A stretch of DNA of 64,000 nucleotides from Marinihelvus sp963695135 (GTDB taxonomy: Bacteria; Pseudomonadota; Gammaproteobacteria; Xanthomonadales; SZUA-36): positions 124,001 through 188,000 of the forward strand of contig CAVOGA010000003.1 in assembly GCA_963695135.1 (NCBI GenBank), written 5' to 3'. Of the stretch, positions 17,783 to 26,134 are shown piece by piece (within the stretch, counting starts at the first letter, position 1; the number at the start of each line of letters is the position of its first letter). The notes beneath the pieces were generated by a model. That model searched no databases and was not told the DNA's origin. It worked only from the letters and a program-made list of their open reading frames with translations. The position numbers were made by a program, and so were the translations under genes.

Positions 17783-18253
17783 TCAGGGTGCTAGGGGCGT
17801 GTCCAGGGGCAGCGCCGTGGTGTTCTTGGTGCTGCGCAGCACGAAACTCGTATTCACCGTGTGTACCGCCTTGCAGGGCATGATCCACCGGCTGAGCAGG
17901 TCGTCATAGGCCTCAATGCTCTGGCAGACGACCTTGAGCGTGTAGTCGTACTGGCCGCTGGTGGCATGACACTCGAGAATCTCCGGGCGCTCGTTCACCA
18001 TGTGATTGAACTCCTGCACCGAGTCAGGATGGTGATCTTCGAGGCTGACCATGGCAATGGCCGTCACCTGCAAGCCTGCCTTGCGCGGGTCGACCAGGGC
18101 AACGGTCGCCTTGATCACGCCCTGCTCCTGCAGCCGCCGCACCCGCCGCCAGCAGGGCGATGTTGACAGGCCGACACGCTCGGCCAGCGCCTGGCTCGAC
18201 AGTCTCCCGTCTTCCTGCAAGGCACGAAGAATCCGGTAATCCATGGCGTCCAT
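17783..18253 (-). CDS. Lrp/AsnC-family transcriptional regulator
   Basis: Feast/famine regulator, 156 residues. N-terminal helix-turn-helix (DYRILRALQEDGRLSSQALA, then VGLSTSPCWRRVRRLQEQG) and C-terminal RAM ligand domain (CHATSGQYDYTLKVVC). The ATG at 18253 follows AGGAGG by four bases; ATG at 18244 is a possible alternative. It is divergent from phhA and the spacer carries paired palindromic sites, so control of phenylalanine hydroxylase and of its own gene is a reasonable inference. Confidence 0.92.
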   Translation of the reverse strand: MDAMDYRILRALQEDGRLSSQALAERVGLSTSPCWRRVRRLQEQGVIKATVALVDPRKAGLQVTAIAMVSLEDHHPDSVQEFNHMVNERPEILECHATSGQYDYTLKVVCQSIEAYDDLLSRWIMPCKAVHTVNTSFVLRSTKNTTALPLDTPLAP

Positions 18254-18268
18254 CCGCCCTCCTGGAAA

Positions 18269-18340
18269 TATTTGTTTCGTTAATAAGTCAATATTATTAT
18301 TATTTTATTGCTTATTAGACAGACATATTTGAAACAAATA
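18269..18340. promoter_or_regulatory. Paired operator-like inverted repeats between lrp-type regulator and phhA
   Basis: TATTTGTTTC (18269-18278) and its exact reverse complement GAAACAAATA (18331-18340) face each other with centres 62 bp apart, about six helical turns. The right copy also forms a local palindrome TATTTG-aaa-CAAATA (18326-18340). The left copy overlaps the probable -10 of the regulator gene, whose -35 is TTGACT at 18286-18291. The spacing suits DNA wrapping by Lrp-type octamers. The region is strongly AT-rich against its surroundings. Confidence 0.55.
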
Positions 18341-18366
18341 GCAATATTATTCGAGCACTGACAATA

Positions 18367-18372
18367 TATAAT
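18367..18372 (+). promoter_or_regulatory. -10 box of phhA promoter
   Basis: Perfect TATAAT 31 bases before the phhA GTG. The -35 region (about 18344-18350) is poor, which fits an activator-dependent promoter with the palindrome at 18326-18340 just upstream. Confidence 0.55.
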
Positions 18373-18403
18373 GTTCTTTTATTACAACACTGGGTAATCC
18401 ACC

Positions 18404-19198
18404 GTGGCAAAAAGCACCCGATACATTTCGCACACGCCCGATGCGCGGGGCTATATCCGCTACTCGGACGAGGAAAACGCCACCTGGGCAACATTGATTG
18501 AGCGCCAGTTGCCGCGCCTTGAAGGCAATGTCTGCCAGGAATACATCGATGCGCTCGCGCTGATGGATTTTCCCCGTGACCGGATTCCGCAGTTGCCGGA
18601 AGTTTCCGAGGTGCTGATGGAGCACACCGGCTGGTCCGTTGCGCCGGTTCCGGCCCTGATCGACTTCACCAGCTTCTTCAAGTTGCTGGCCAACCGCCAG
18701 TTTCCTGCGGCCACCTTTATCCGCTCCTCGCACGACCTTGATTACCTGGAGGAACCGGATATCTTCCACGAAATTTTCGGCCACACGCCCTTGCTGACCG
18801 ACTACCGCTTTGCCGCTTTCACCGAGGCGTATGGCAAAGCCGGCCTGGCGGCCGACAAGCGGGATCACGCCATGCTGGCGCGCCTGTTCTGGTTCACCGT
18901 GGAATTTGGCCTGATCCAGACTCCGGCAGGCCTGAAGAGCTACGGCGCAGGCATTGTTTCGTCACCGGGCGAGCTGGACTATGCCCTGCACAGCCCGGTA
19001 CCGGAACGACGTCCCTTCGATGCCCTGAACGCCCTGCGAACACCCTATCGCATCGACATCTACCAGACCGTCTACTACGTGCTCGAATCCTTCGATACGC
19101 TGTTTGAACTGGCCAATACGGACCTGGCGCCCCTGATCACCGAGGCGCGTCGACTGGGCATGTTCGAGCCCACCTACCCCCTGAAAGAAATCGCCTGA
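18404..19198 (+). CDS. phhA: Phenylalanine-4-hydroxylase
   Basis: Non-haem iron, tetrahydropterin-dependent enzyme converting phenylalanine to tyrosine. 264 residues, the bacterial single-domain form. Iron ligands H122 and H127 lie in FHEIFGH and E167 in WFTVEFGL; the pterin/substrate region includes IRSSHDLDYLEEPD. The start is GTG at 18404. phhB, which recycles the pterin cofactor, follows after 17 bases. Divergent from an Lrp-type regulator. Confidence 0.97.
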   Translation: MAKSTRYISHTPDARGYIRYSDEENATWATLIERQLPRLEGNVCQEYIDALALMDFPRDRIPQLPEVSEVLMEHTGWSVAPVPALIDFTSFFKLLANRQFPAATFIRSSHDLDYLEEPDIFHEIFGHTPLLTDYRFAAFTEAYGKAGLAADKRDHAMLARLFWFTVEFGLIQTPAGLKSYGAGIVSSPGELDYALHSPVPERRPFDALNALRTPYRIDIYQTVYYVLESFDTLFELANTDLAPLITEARRLGMFEPTYPLKEIA

Positions 19199-19215
19199 AA
19201 CCACGAGGAGACTTC

Positions 19216-19557
19216 ATGTCCACTGTCTGCGACCTGACTGACAAGCACTGCGTACCCTGCGAAGGCGGCGTCGACCCGATTCAACGGGAGGCGGCGCTGG
19301 AACTGTTAAAGGAGCTGCCCGGCTGGGAATTGAGCGGGGACGCACGGATGATCACGCGGCGGTTCGAGTTCAAGGGGTTCTACAAAACCATGTCGTTCAT
19401 CAATGCGATGGCCTGGCTGGTCAACAAGGAAAACCATCACCCGGACTTTTCCGCCGGCTATAATTTTTGCGAGGTCGGTTTCACCACGCACGCGATTGAC
19501 GGCCTGTCCGAAAACGACTTTATCTGCGCCGCGAAAGTCTCCGCACTGCTGGACTGA
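19216..19557 (+). CDS. phhB: Pterin-4a-carbinolamine dehydratase
   Basis: Dehydrates the carbinolamine made by PhhA so the pterin can be reduced again. 113 residues. Catalytic motif ENHHPDFSAGYN (about 75-86) and TTHAIDGLSENDF are clear. ACGAGGAGA lies before the ATG. It is followed by two hairpins, the second a strong terminator, closing the phhAB operon. Confidence 0.96.
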   Translation: MSTVCDLTDKHCVPCEGGVDPIQREAALELLKELPGWELSGDARMITRRFEFKGFYKTMSFINAMAWLVNKENHHPDFSAGYNFCEVGFTTHAIDGLSENDFICAAKVSALLD

Positions 19558-19570
19558 TCAATCTCCACCT

Positions 19571-19593
19571 GCGCTGACCACTTCGGTCAGCGC
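19571..19593. repeat. Perfect 9-bp hairpin after phhB
   Basis: GCGCTGACC-acttc-GGTCAGCGC, 14 bases past the phhB stop and 28 bases before the long terminator stem. No T-run of its own; it may protect the 3' end of the mRNA. Confidence 0.5.
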
Positions 19594-19615
19594 GGAAATC
19601 CCAGACACGGAAACC

Positions 19616-19667
19616 AAAAAACGCTGTATTTCCGGCCTGATCAGGCTGGAAATACAGCGTTTTTATT
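19616..19667. terminator. Strong bidirectional terminator closing phhAB
   Basis: A near-perfect 40-base inverted repeat. The outer 13-bp stem ACGCTGTATTTCC / GGAAATACAGCGT (19621-19633 and 19648-19660) encloses GCCTGATCAGGC, itself self-complementary, with only a G-T pair between them. An A-run precedes it and TTTTATT follows, so it can act in both directions, for phhB and for the small membrane protein gene on the other strand. Confidence 0.9.
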
Positions 19668-19716
19668 ACAAGCCCGCAGGCTTGCCCCCCCAAGTTTTTT
19701 CGTTAGAACGGCTGGC

Positions 19717-19935
19717 TTACCAGCCCCAGGGCTTCCGCGCTGAACCGGAGCGGCTGGCGTTCATTCGTAATTGAACGGTGCCGGACTCCCGCGCCAAATC
19801 GAGGGAGTCTTCCTGTCCGGCCAGCTTGACCTGGCGAAACTTGGAGTCATGCATTGATTTGGCGAACCGGTACACCCAGACGCAAAACAGCGCCGCCAGA
19901 AATGCTCCGGACGCGATCAAGATGATTTCCAACAT
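19717..19935 (-). CDS. Small single-pass membrane protein
   Basis: 72 residues from MLEIILIASGAFLAALF. One N-terminal transmembrane helix (about residues 3-22) is followed by a short charged cytoplasmic tail (MHDSKFRQVKLAGQEDSL) and an Arg/Ser/Gly-rich end. An excellent ribosome site AAGGAGAG lies 7 bases before the ATG, which is the main evidence that the gene is real. Family not recognised. It stands alone between a terminator and a long gene-free stretch. Confidence 0.7.
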   Translation of the reverse strand: MLEIILIASGAFLAALFCVWVYRFAKSMHDSKFRQVKLAGQEDSLDLARESGTVQLRMNASRSGSARKPWGW

Positions 19936-20394
19936 ATCTGCTCTCCTTTTTACATGGCCTGGATCCCCTGCCATGCTGACGGTTCCTGCACTCACTCCCT
20001 GTGGGTGACTTGAACCTGATCTTGGAGACGCTTGCAATCCTTTTCCGTGACTGCAATTCCCTGTCTGTTGTTCCGTTGCAGATACCTACAACGGCCGCGC
20101 CAAAAAGTTGACGCCTGAACCGCTACCCGAGCGATCCGAACAAGGAATCCAATTTCCCAACGGCATAGACCCGCCAGAAGGTGAGAGAGACCCGGACCGT
20201 AAAGCGTCCCGAATCTTTTCTTATTGCTGCCTCCGGGTGTGAAAACCCGTCGACTCCCCTTTCTCAGCTGGTCGTTTTTTATGACCGTTGCAGAGAATTG
20301 TACCCTTATGCTGCAGCATGTTAGCTGAGGAAACCATAAAAAGCGAGTGCTTTTTACAGGCAGCCGACACCCGCCGTGGCGCGCGCGGGGAAAT
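19936..20394. other. 459-bp stretch without a recognised gene
   Basis: A 164-codon minus-strand frame crosses it (20486 to 19992) but overlaps the oxygenase gene, has no ribosome site and looks like no family. The stretch contains the terminator hairpin at 20337-20356, a 12-base palindrome ATGCTGCAGCAT (20309-20320) and must contain the promoter of the small membrane protein. I could not match it to a known RNA. Confidence 0.5.
20337..20356 (-). terminator. Terminator of the Sel1/oxygenase gene
   Basis: TAAAAAGC-actc-GCTTTTTA on the minus strand, 38 bases past the stop of the upstream gene; the right arm ends in a run of five T. The stem is AT-rich, so strength is moderate. Confidence 0.6.
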
Positions 20395-21726
20395 TCAGCT
20401 TTGTCGATAACGGTCGCGGGGATGATCCGCCGCCGGCTGCTCAAAGGGGAGTTCGCGGATCCATCGCGACAGAAGCCATTTGACACCTCCGCGCACCGCG
20501 ACGCCGGTGTGCCGGGTCAAGGGATCAACGTTGTGGTCGGGTCCTACATTATGAAACAGCATGCACATGCCGCGCTCGGGACGAATGACTAAACCGGCGT
20601 TATCAAAGCGCGTTTCACCGCCTTGAAAATCCTCGTTCAGGTACACCAGCTGCGTCGCGACGCGCTGCCCGCCAAACTCCAGCGGCCCCTGCCCCATGGC
20701 GAAACGCTCAGGAATGAAATAATCAAAATGTTGCTCAAAACTCTGTTGTTGTTCATAACGCAACACCAGGGGGAACTCTCCATTGCCGACCGGAAAGTGG
20801 CTCCAGTCCGCCATCCGTCGCTCCACCGTGTCGATGACCAGGTTCCGCAACCCGGGGCGCAAACGCACTTCATGGCTTGTGCGAATGTCATTCGTGGCCA
20901 TCTTGCCATCCTGGTCGATGATGAAGGATGGCATCAGGTGTTCACGGGCCGCCATGGCCACTTCGCCGCACTCAAACACGCTCAGCAGGCGATGGAATAA
21001 CAGCACCCGCGGGGACCAGCTGAACACCTCGAGGCGGGGTGACGGCAGCGCAGCGTTGTGACGGTCTGAAAAGTCCTGTGCTCCCGGCAGACCCGGCTCG
21101 ACCGGCGCGTCGAAGCTGCGCGCGTATTCGCCCGCCACTTCCCAGCCCCTTCCAGCCGCCTGCTGGGCCAGCCAGCGCGCGCGACCGGGATTTCTTGGCA
21201 GCCAGTGCCCGTGTTCGCACCATTCGGCCAGCGCCAGCAGGGCGCCCCCATCCCCGCTGTGCGCCGCACGTGCCAGGCACTCCCAGGCCGCGCGGGGGTT
21301 TGTCCTGTCCCGGTCGATAACATCCAGCAGATAGGCCAGGTGCGTCAGTGCCCGCGGATGACCGGCGTTTGCGGCGCGCTCCAGTTCGCGACGGGCCGCG
21401 GCAATATCCTGGTGCTCATCCCGGGAACCGGCCAGGTAAGAACCGAGCCACCAGGCGGCTTCCGCATCTCCCAGGTCTGCAGAACGGCCCAGCAGCGCAA
21501 GCGCCCGCTCAGGATCGGGAGGCGTATCCATGCCGCGCAGAAAAATCAGTCCGAGAAAACGCGCGGCGACCGCATTTTGATTGTCTGCGGCCCGGGCGAG
21601 CCATTCGCGGCCCGCCGCCGGATCCGGAGTGATGCCTCCGTCCCCGGTCAAGTGGGCTATGCCGAATTTCAGCTGTGCCTGTGGGTCACCGTTTTTCGCA
21701 GCGGTGCGCAACGCGTCGAGGGTCAT
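20395..21726 (-). CDS. Sel1-repeat protein fused to a 2-oxoglutarate/Fe(II) oxygenase domain
   Basis: 443 residues, no signal peptide. Residues about 5-200 are Sel1/TPR-like helical repeats (EWLARAADNQNAVAARFLGL, ALLGRSADLGDAEAAWWLGS, ECLARAAHSGDGGALLALAE). The C-terminal half is a prolyl-4-hydroxylase-type domain: iron ligands HxD in SFEQHFDYF and a distal His in TRHTGVAVRGGVKWLLSRW, where the Lys is the expected 2-oxoglutarate contact. A protein substrate recognised by the repeats is plausible but not shown. It is divergent from a second, unrelated-looking oxygenase gene 68 bp away. Confidence 0.88.
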   Translation of the reverse strand: MTLDALRTAAKNGDPQAQLKFGIAHLTGDGGITPDPAAGREWLARAADNQNAVAARFLGLIFLRGMDTPPDPERALALLGRSADLGDAEAAWWLGSYLAGSRDEHQDIAAARRELERAANAGHPRALTHLAYLLDVIDRDRTNPRAAWECLARAAHSGDGGALLALAEWCEHGHWLPRNPGRARWLAQQAAGRGWEVAGEYARSFDAPVEPGLPGAQDFSDRHNAALPSPRLEVFSWSPRVLLFHRLLSVFECGEVAMAAREHLMPSFIIDQDGKMATNDIRTSHEVRLRPGLRNLVIDTVERRMADWSHFPVGNGEFPLVLRYEQQQSFEQHFDYFIPERFAMGQGPLEFGGQRVATQLVYLNEDFQGGETRFDNAGLVIRPERGMCMLFHNVGPDHNVDPLTRHTGVAVRGGVKWLLSRWIRELPFEQPAADHPRDRYRQS

Positions 21727-21794
21727 GGTTCACCCGGGGTCTGTTAGTATTCCGTCTTATTCTACCGCGCCATCAAGAGCCATACCGCCCCACC

Positions 21795-22427
21795 ATGAAT
21801 GCAATTGCTGAAGAGTTCCGCGACAGGAAATACAGCGTGCTGCGGCACATGATTCCGCCCCACGCGCTGAAGCTGGTTTTCGAGGCCAGCATGCTGAACC
21901 GGGTGCACGAGGGTTATATGAGCTGGGACAAGCACACCCAGGCCTGGGGTCGCTACTGCGATGCCATGGGGGAAGCCCTGCTGCTCATGCTGCACCAGCC
22001 TCTGCAACGGCGCCTCGGGCTGGAATTGCTGCCCTGCTACTCCTTTCTCCGCTGCTATACGCCGGAGTCCCGCTTGCCGAAACACCTGGACCGCCCCTCC
22101 TGCGAAATCAGCGTCACCCTGCCGGTTGGCCAATGGGAATCGATGGGCGCGTGGCCGATCTGGGTCGAGTCAGGCGGCGAGGGCATTCCCATAGACCTCA
22201 AGCCGGGTGACTTGCTGGCCTACCGCGGCGCCGAGGTTCCGCATTGGCGCGAGCCGCTGGAGAAAGGACTGTGGATCCAGGTCTTCCTGCACTACGTTGA
22301 CGCCAACGGTGATTTCACCGGGTATGCGCTGGACCAGCGCGAACGCCTCGGGCCGGTATCCCTGCCAGTGAAGGACCGGCCGGGGATCAACCTTCCCGCC
22401 CGTGAATCCGGGGTCGACGGCAACTGA
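21795..22427 (+). CDS. 2-oxoglutarate/Fe(II)-type oxygenase family protein
   Basis: 210 residues. A double-stranded beta-helix oxygenase is suggested by FLRCYTPESRLPKHLDRPSC, with HxD at KHLD, and the distal His in AYRGAEVPHWREPL after the turn LKPGDLLAY. The C-terminal part (VKDRPGINLPARESG) is not recognised. Start ATG at 21795; the frame stays open upstream. No substrate can be inferred. It lies back to back with the Sel1-oxygenase and 74 bp before ppc. Confidence 0.75.
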   Translation: MNAIAEEFRDRKYSVLRHMIPPHALKLVFEASMLNRVHEGYMSWDKHTQAWGRYCDAMGEALLLMLHQPLQRRLGLELLPCYSFLRCYTPESRLPKHLDRPSCEISVTLPVGQWESMGAWPIWVESGGEGIPIDLKPGDLLAYRGAEVPHWREPLEKGLWIQVFLHYVDANGDFTGYALDQRERLGPVSLPVKDRPGINLPARESGVDGN

Positions 22428-22501
22428 GCACGACCGCAACGGACCGGAAGCGGACAACATCCGGCCAGACTTGTTAACCACGCGGGACCCGCAAACACAA
22501 C

Positions 22502-25225
22502 ATGACAGAAATTCGCCAGATTGATTTTCCGGAAAAAGACCTGCCGCTGCGCGCCGACGTCAGTCTCATGGGGCAGTTGCTGGGCAGCGCCCTGGTGGAA
22601 CAACACGGCCCCGAGCTGCTGGCCCAGGCCGAAGCAATACGCACTGCAGCCATTGCCTGGCGCGAATCCAGCACCGCCGAGCCGGCTGATCTCGAAGCAC
22701 TGTTGGCGACGCTCGACATGGAGAGCGTGCAACGAATTGTCAAAGCGTTTTCCACCTACCTGCGCCTGGCCAACCTGGCAGAGAAAACCCACCGCATCCG
22801 GCGACGGCGGGAGTATCAGAAAAACGATGCCGGAGCGCAGGCGGGTAGCCTGGAGGCCGTGTTCACCGAGCTGGCGGCCCAGGGTGTGGACGCCGGCGAC
22901 CTGGCGGAGCAAATCGCTACGCTGAGAATCCGCCCGGTTTTTACCGCCCACCCCACCGAGGCCACCCGGCGCAGCTTCCTGGAAAAGGAATATTCCATCA
23001 TCCACCGCCTCACCGAACGCGTCACCGGGGACCTGACGCCGCAGGAGAACCAGCAGGAACTGGACCGCATCCGCGACGCCATTAACAGCGCCTGGCAGAC
23101 CAGCGCCGTCCCCAACGTCAAGCCCAGCGTCGCCGATGAACTCGATAACGTCCTGTTTTATCTCACCGACATCCTGTATCGCGTGGTGCCGCCGTTTCAC
23201 GAGTCCCTGGAACACGCCCTGCAAAAAGCCTACGGCGCGGACGCACCACACCCCGACACGCGCCGCCTGTTGCGGTTCGGCTCCTGGGTCGGCGGTGACA
23301 TGGACGGCAACCCCTTTGTCAACGGGGAGACGCTGCTCCAGTCTCTGCGCACACAGCGGGAAGCGATTATTCGCTGTTACCTGCCGGAAGTCAGGCGGCT
23401 CGGCCGTTACCTGAGCCAGACCCGGGGCATGGCCGAGTTCGACCCGGAACTGGACCCCCGCCTGGCAAGTTACCGTGATCTCATGCCGAACGCGGACAAG
23501 CGCATTCCAAACCGGCACCGGGAAATGCCTTATCGCTGCTTCCTGCACTTCGTGGCCGAAAAACTGACCAACACCGCCCTGGACCGTCCGCCGGCGTACA
23601 CCAGCCCGGCGGAATTCCAGGCTGATATCGACCTGGTGGCGCGCAGCCTGGAGGAAGGCAAGGGCCGCCACGCGGGCCTGTTTGGCGTGCGCCGTCTGCA
23701 ACGCAAGATCGAGACTTTCGGCTTCCACCTCGCCACCCTGGACACGCGCCAGGATGCACTCCTGCTGCGGACCGACCTGGGTGAAATTCTCGATGCGGGC
23801 GGCTGGCTGGATCGCCCGGTGGAAGAACGCATCGGGGAACTGGCGGACCACCTGTCGCGGCCGCTGGAGATCAACCCCGCGGACCTGCAGCTGTCATCCC
23901 AGGCACGCAGCACATTGCGCGTTTTTGGCGCCATCCGCGAGGCGCGCGAACGCTTTGGCCCGGAGGCAACCGGCCTGTTCATCATCAGCATGACCCAGGG
24001 CGCGGACGATGTGCTGACCGCCATGGCCCTGGCGCGACTCGGCGGATTGCGCGATGGTCAGACCGTACCGCTGGACGTCGCTCCGTTACTCGAAACCGTG
24101 GACGATCTGGATGCAGGCCCGGAAATTCTCGACCGCCTGCTGTCCATGGACCTCTACCGCGAGCATCTTCAGCGCCGCGGTAACCGGCAGGTGATCATGG
24201 TCGGCTACTCCGACAGCAACAAGGACAGCGGCATCATGGCCGCCCGCTGGGGGCTTTACGAGGCCCAGCGCCAGCTTGTCGCGCTCGGCAAGCGCCACGG
24301 GGTGCAGGTGCTGTTTTTCCACGGTCGCGGCGGCACGGTCAGCCGCGGTGGCGGCAACCTGGTCAACGGTATCGAGGGAGCGCCGGAAGGAAGCATCAGT
24401 GGCTATTTGCGGGTTACCGAACAGGGGGAAGTCATCAACCAGAAGTTCGGCATCCGCCCGATTGCGCTGCGCAACCTGGAACTGATGACCGGTGCGGTTC
24501 TGCGCCACCACCTCGCGGATACGGGCCAGCGGGCCACGAAATCCCAGCGCCGGATCATGGAGGAGATGGCCGGCACTTCGCGGGAAACCTTTCGCTCCCT
24601 GGTGTTCGAAGACCCGGCGTTTATCCGCTATTTCCGTTCCGCCACGCCGATCGACGTCATTGAGCAACTGAACATCGGCTCGCGCCCTGCTTCGCGCCGC
24701 AGCGGCGAGGGCATCGAAAACCTCCGTGCCATACCCTGGGTATTTTCCTGGGCCCAGGTGCGCATCGGCTTTCCCGGCGTGTACGGGGTCGGCACGGCCC
24801 TGGACACGGCCATCCGGACCCATGGCATCGATGCACTCCGCGATATGCTGCACCACTGGAGTTTTTTCCGGGGACTGATCAACGACGTGGAAATGGTACT
24901 GGGCAAATCCACCCTGGAAATCGGGCGCCGTTACGCGGAACTGGCCGGTGAGGATGCCGGGCCCGTGTTTGGCGCGATTGAGCGCGAGTTCTCGCTCGCA
25001 ACACGCTGTATCCTGGAACTGAAGGACAGCCCGGATTTGCTGGCTGACCAGAGAACGCTGCGCCGCAATATCCGTCTGCGCAACCCCTACGCCGATCCCA
25101 TGCACCTCATGCAAATCGACCTGCTGCGCCGCTGGCGCGAGGGTGGCCGCGAGGACGAGGAACTGCTGTACGCGCTCAAGTCCACGGTCAACGGCATCGC
25201 CCTGGCCATCCAGAACACGGGCTGA
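22502..25225 (+). CDS. ppc: Phosphoenolpyruvate carboxylase
   Basis: Anaplerotic enzyme fixing bicarbonate onto PEP to give oxaloacetate. 907 residues, full length. Catalytic His150 in TAHPTEATRR, the second signature VMVGYSDSNKDSGIMA, and the mobile loop FHGRGGTVSRGGG are intact; the C-terminus ends AIQNTG as in the E. coli enzyme. Ends 12 bases before the EamA gene. Confidence 0.98.
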   Translation: MTEIRQIDFPEKDLPLRADVSLMGQLLGSALVEQHGPELLAQAEAIRTAAIAWRESSTAEPADLEALLATLDMESVQRIVKAFSTYLRLANLAEKTHRIRRRREYQKNDAGAQAGSLEAVFTELAAQGVDAGDLAEQIATLRIRPVFTAHPTEATRRSFLEKEYSIIHRLTERVTGDLTPQENQQELDRIRDAINSAWQTSAVPNVKPSVADELDNVLFYLTDILYRVVPPFHESLEHALQKAYGADAPHPDTRRLLRFGSWVGGDMDGNPFVNGETLLQSLRTQREAIIRCYLPEVRRLGRYLSQTRGMAEFDPELDPRLASYRDLMPNADKRIPNRHREMPYRCFLHFVAEKLTNTALDRPPAYTSPAEFQADIDLVARSLEEGKGRHAGLFGVRRLQRKIETFGFHLATLDTRQDALLLRTDLGEILDAGGWLDRPVEERIGELADHLSRPLEINPADLQLSSQARSTLRVFGAIREARERFGPEATGLFIISMTQGADDVLTAMALARLGGLRDGQTVPLDVAPLLETVDDLDAGPEILDRLLSMDLYREHLQRRGNRQVIMVGYSDSNKDSGIMAARWGLYEAQRQLVALGKRHGVQVLFFHGRGGTVSRGGGNLVNGIEGAPEGSISGYLRVTEQGEVINQKFGIRPIALRNLELMTGAVLRHHLADTGQRATKSQRRIMEEMAGTSRETFRSLVFEDPAFIRYFRSATPIDVIEQLNIGSRPASRRSGEGIENLRAIPWVFSWAQVRIGFPGVYGVGTALDTAIRTHGIDALRDMLHHWSFFRGLINDVEMVLGKSTLEIGRRYAELAGEDAGPVFGAIEREFSLATRCILELKDSPDLLADQRTLRRNIRLRNPYADPMHLMQIDLLRRWREGGREDEELLYALKSTVNGIALAIQNTG

Positions 25226-25237
25226 GCCCTCCCGATC

Positions 25238-26134
25238 ATGCCAGCCCGGGACCTTCTGCTCGTCGTGCTGATCTGCACGGTCTGGGGCTTCAATTTTGTT
25301 GCCGGGGCGCAGGCCATGACCGCCTTTCCGCCCATGCTGTTCATGGTGCTGCGCTTCTCGCTGGTGCTGCTGCTTGCCCTGCCGCTGCTGCGACGCCCGC
25401 CACCGGGCCAATGGGTCCGGCTGGCCGCCTCGGCCATCGCCATGGGCGGCTTGCATTTCACTTGCATGTTCTGGGCGCTGGGCCTGTCAAACGATGTGAC
25501 CTCGATCGCGATCACCCAGAACATGTACATACCCATCAGCGTCCTGCTGGCCGTGCTCATCCTGAAGGAGCCGGTGGGCTGGCGCACCCTGGCGGCGACT
25601 GCCACGGCCTTCCTCGGGGTGCTGTTCATCGGCTTCGACCCGGCGGTGCTGGCGCAACTGGATGCGCTGGGCCTGATCCTGCTGTCGGCGTTCTTCCAGG
25701 CCCTGGCCTCGGTGCTGATGCGCGGCCTGTACGGCATCCATCCGATCAGCTTCCAGGGCTGGACGGCCATTTTTTCCCTGCCGGTGCTGGCGCTGGCCAG
25801 CGCCCTGTTTGAACAGGGCCAGTGGGCCGCCATCCAGACTGCCCCGCCAATCGACTGGGCTGCCCTTGCCTACACGGTGATCATGGCGTCACTGGTCGGC
25901 CACGGCCTGTTTTTCTACCTGGTGCAGCGTCACCCGCTGCCGCTGCTGATGCCCTACATGCTGATGATGCCCCTGTTCGCCGCCACCTTTGGCATCCTGG
26001 TGTGGGGTGACCGACCCGGCGGGCGGCTGATTCTCGGTGGTTGTCTGATCCTCGGCAGCATCCTGTTCATTACCCTGCGCGGACGGCGCAAAGTTGAGAA
26101 GGTTTTGCAGGCCCGTTCAGCGGGGGACTCTTGA
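25238..26134 (+). CDS. EamA-family (DMT) transporter
   Basis: 298 residues with ten hydrophobic segments arranged as two EamA repeats; the first starts LLLVVLICTVWGFNFVAGAQ, the second near ILLSAFFQALASVLMRGLYG. Inner-membrane metabolite exporter or importer, substrate unknown. It overlaps the MATE gene by four bases (TTGA), so the two are translated together. Confidence 0.9.
   Translation: MPARDLLLVVLICTVWGFNFVAGAQAMTAFPPMLFMVLRFSLVLLLALPLLRRPPPGQWVRLAASAIAMGGLHFTCMFWALGLSNDVTSIAITQNMYIPISVLLAVLILKEPVGWRTLAATATAFLGVLFIGFDPAVLAQLDALGLILLSAFFQALASVLMRGLYGIHPISFQGWTAIFSLPVLALASALFEQGQWAAIQTAPPIDWAALAYTVIMASLVGHGLFFYLVQRHPLPLLMPYMLMMPLFAATFGILVWGDRPGGRLILGGCLILGSILFITLRGRRKVEKVLQARSAGDS

Noticed and set aside
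22292..23851. 519-codon open frame opposite ppc, and similar long frames opposite the MATE, DUF748 and VPS10 genes
   Set aside because: All lie antisense to recognised genes, have no ribosome site and show no domain.
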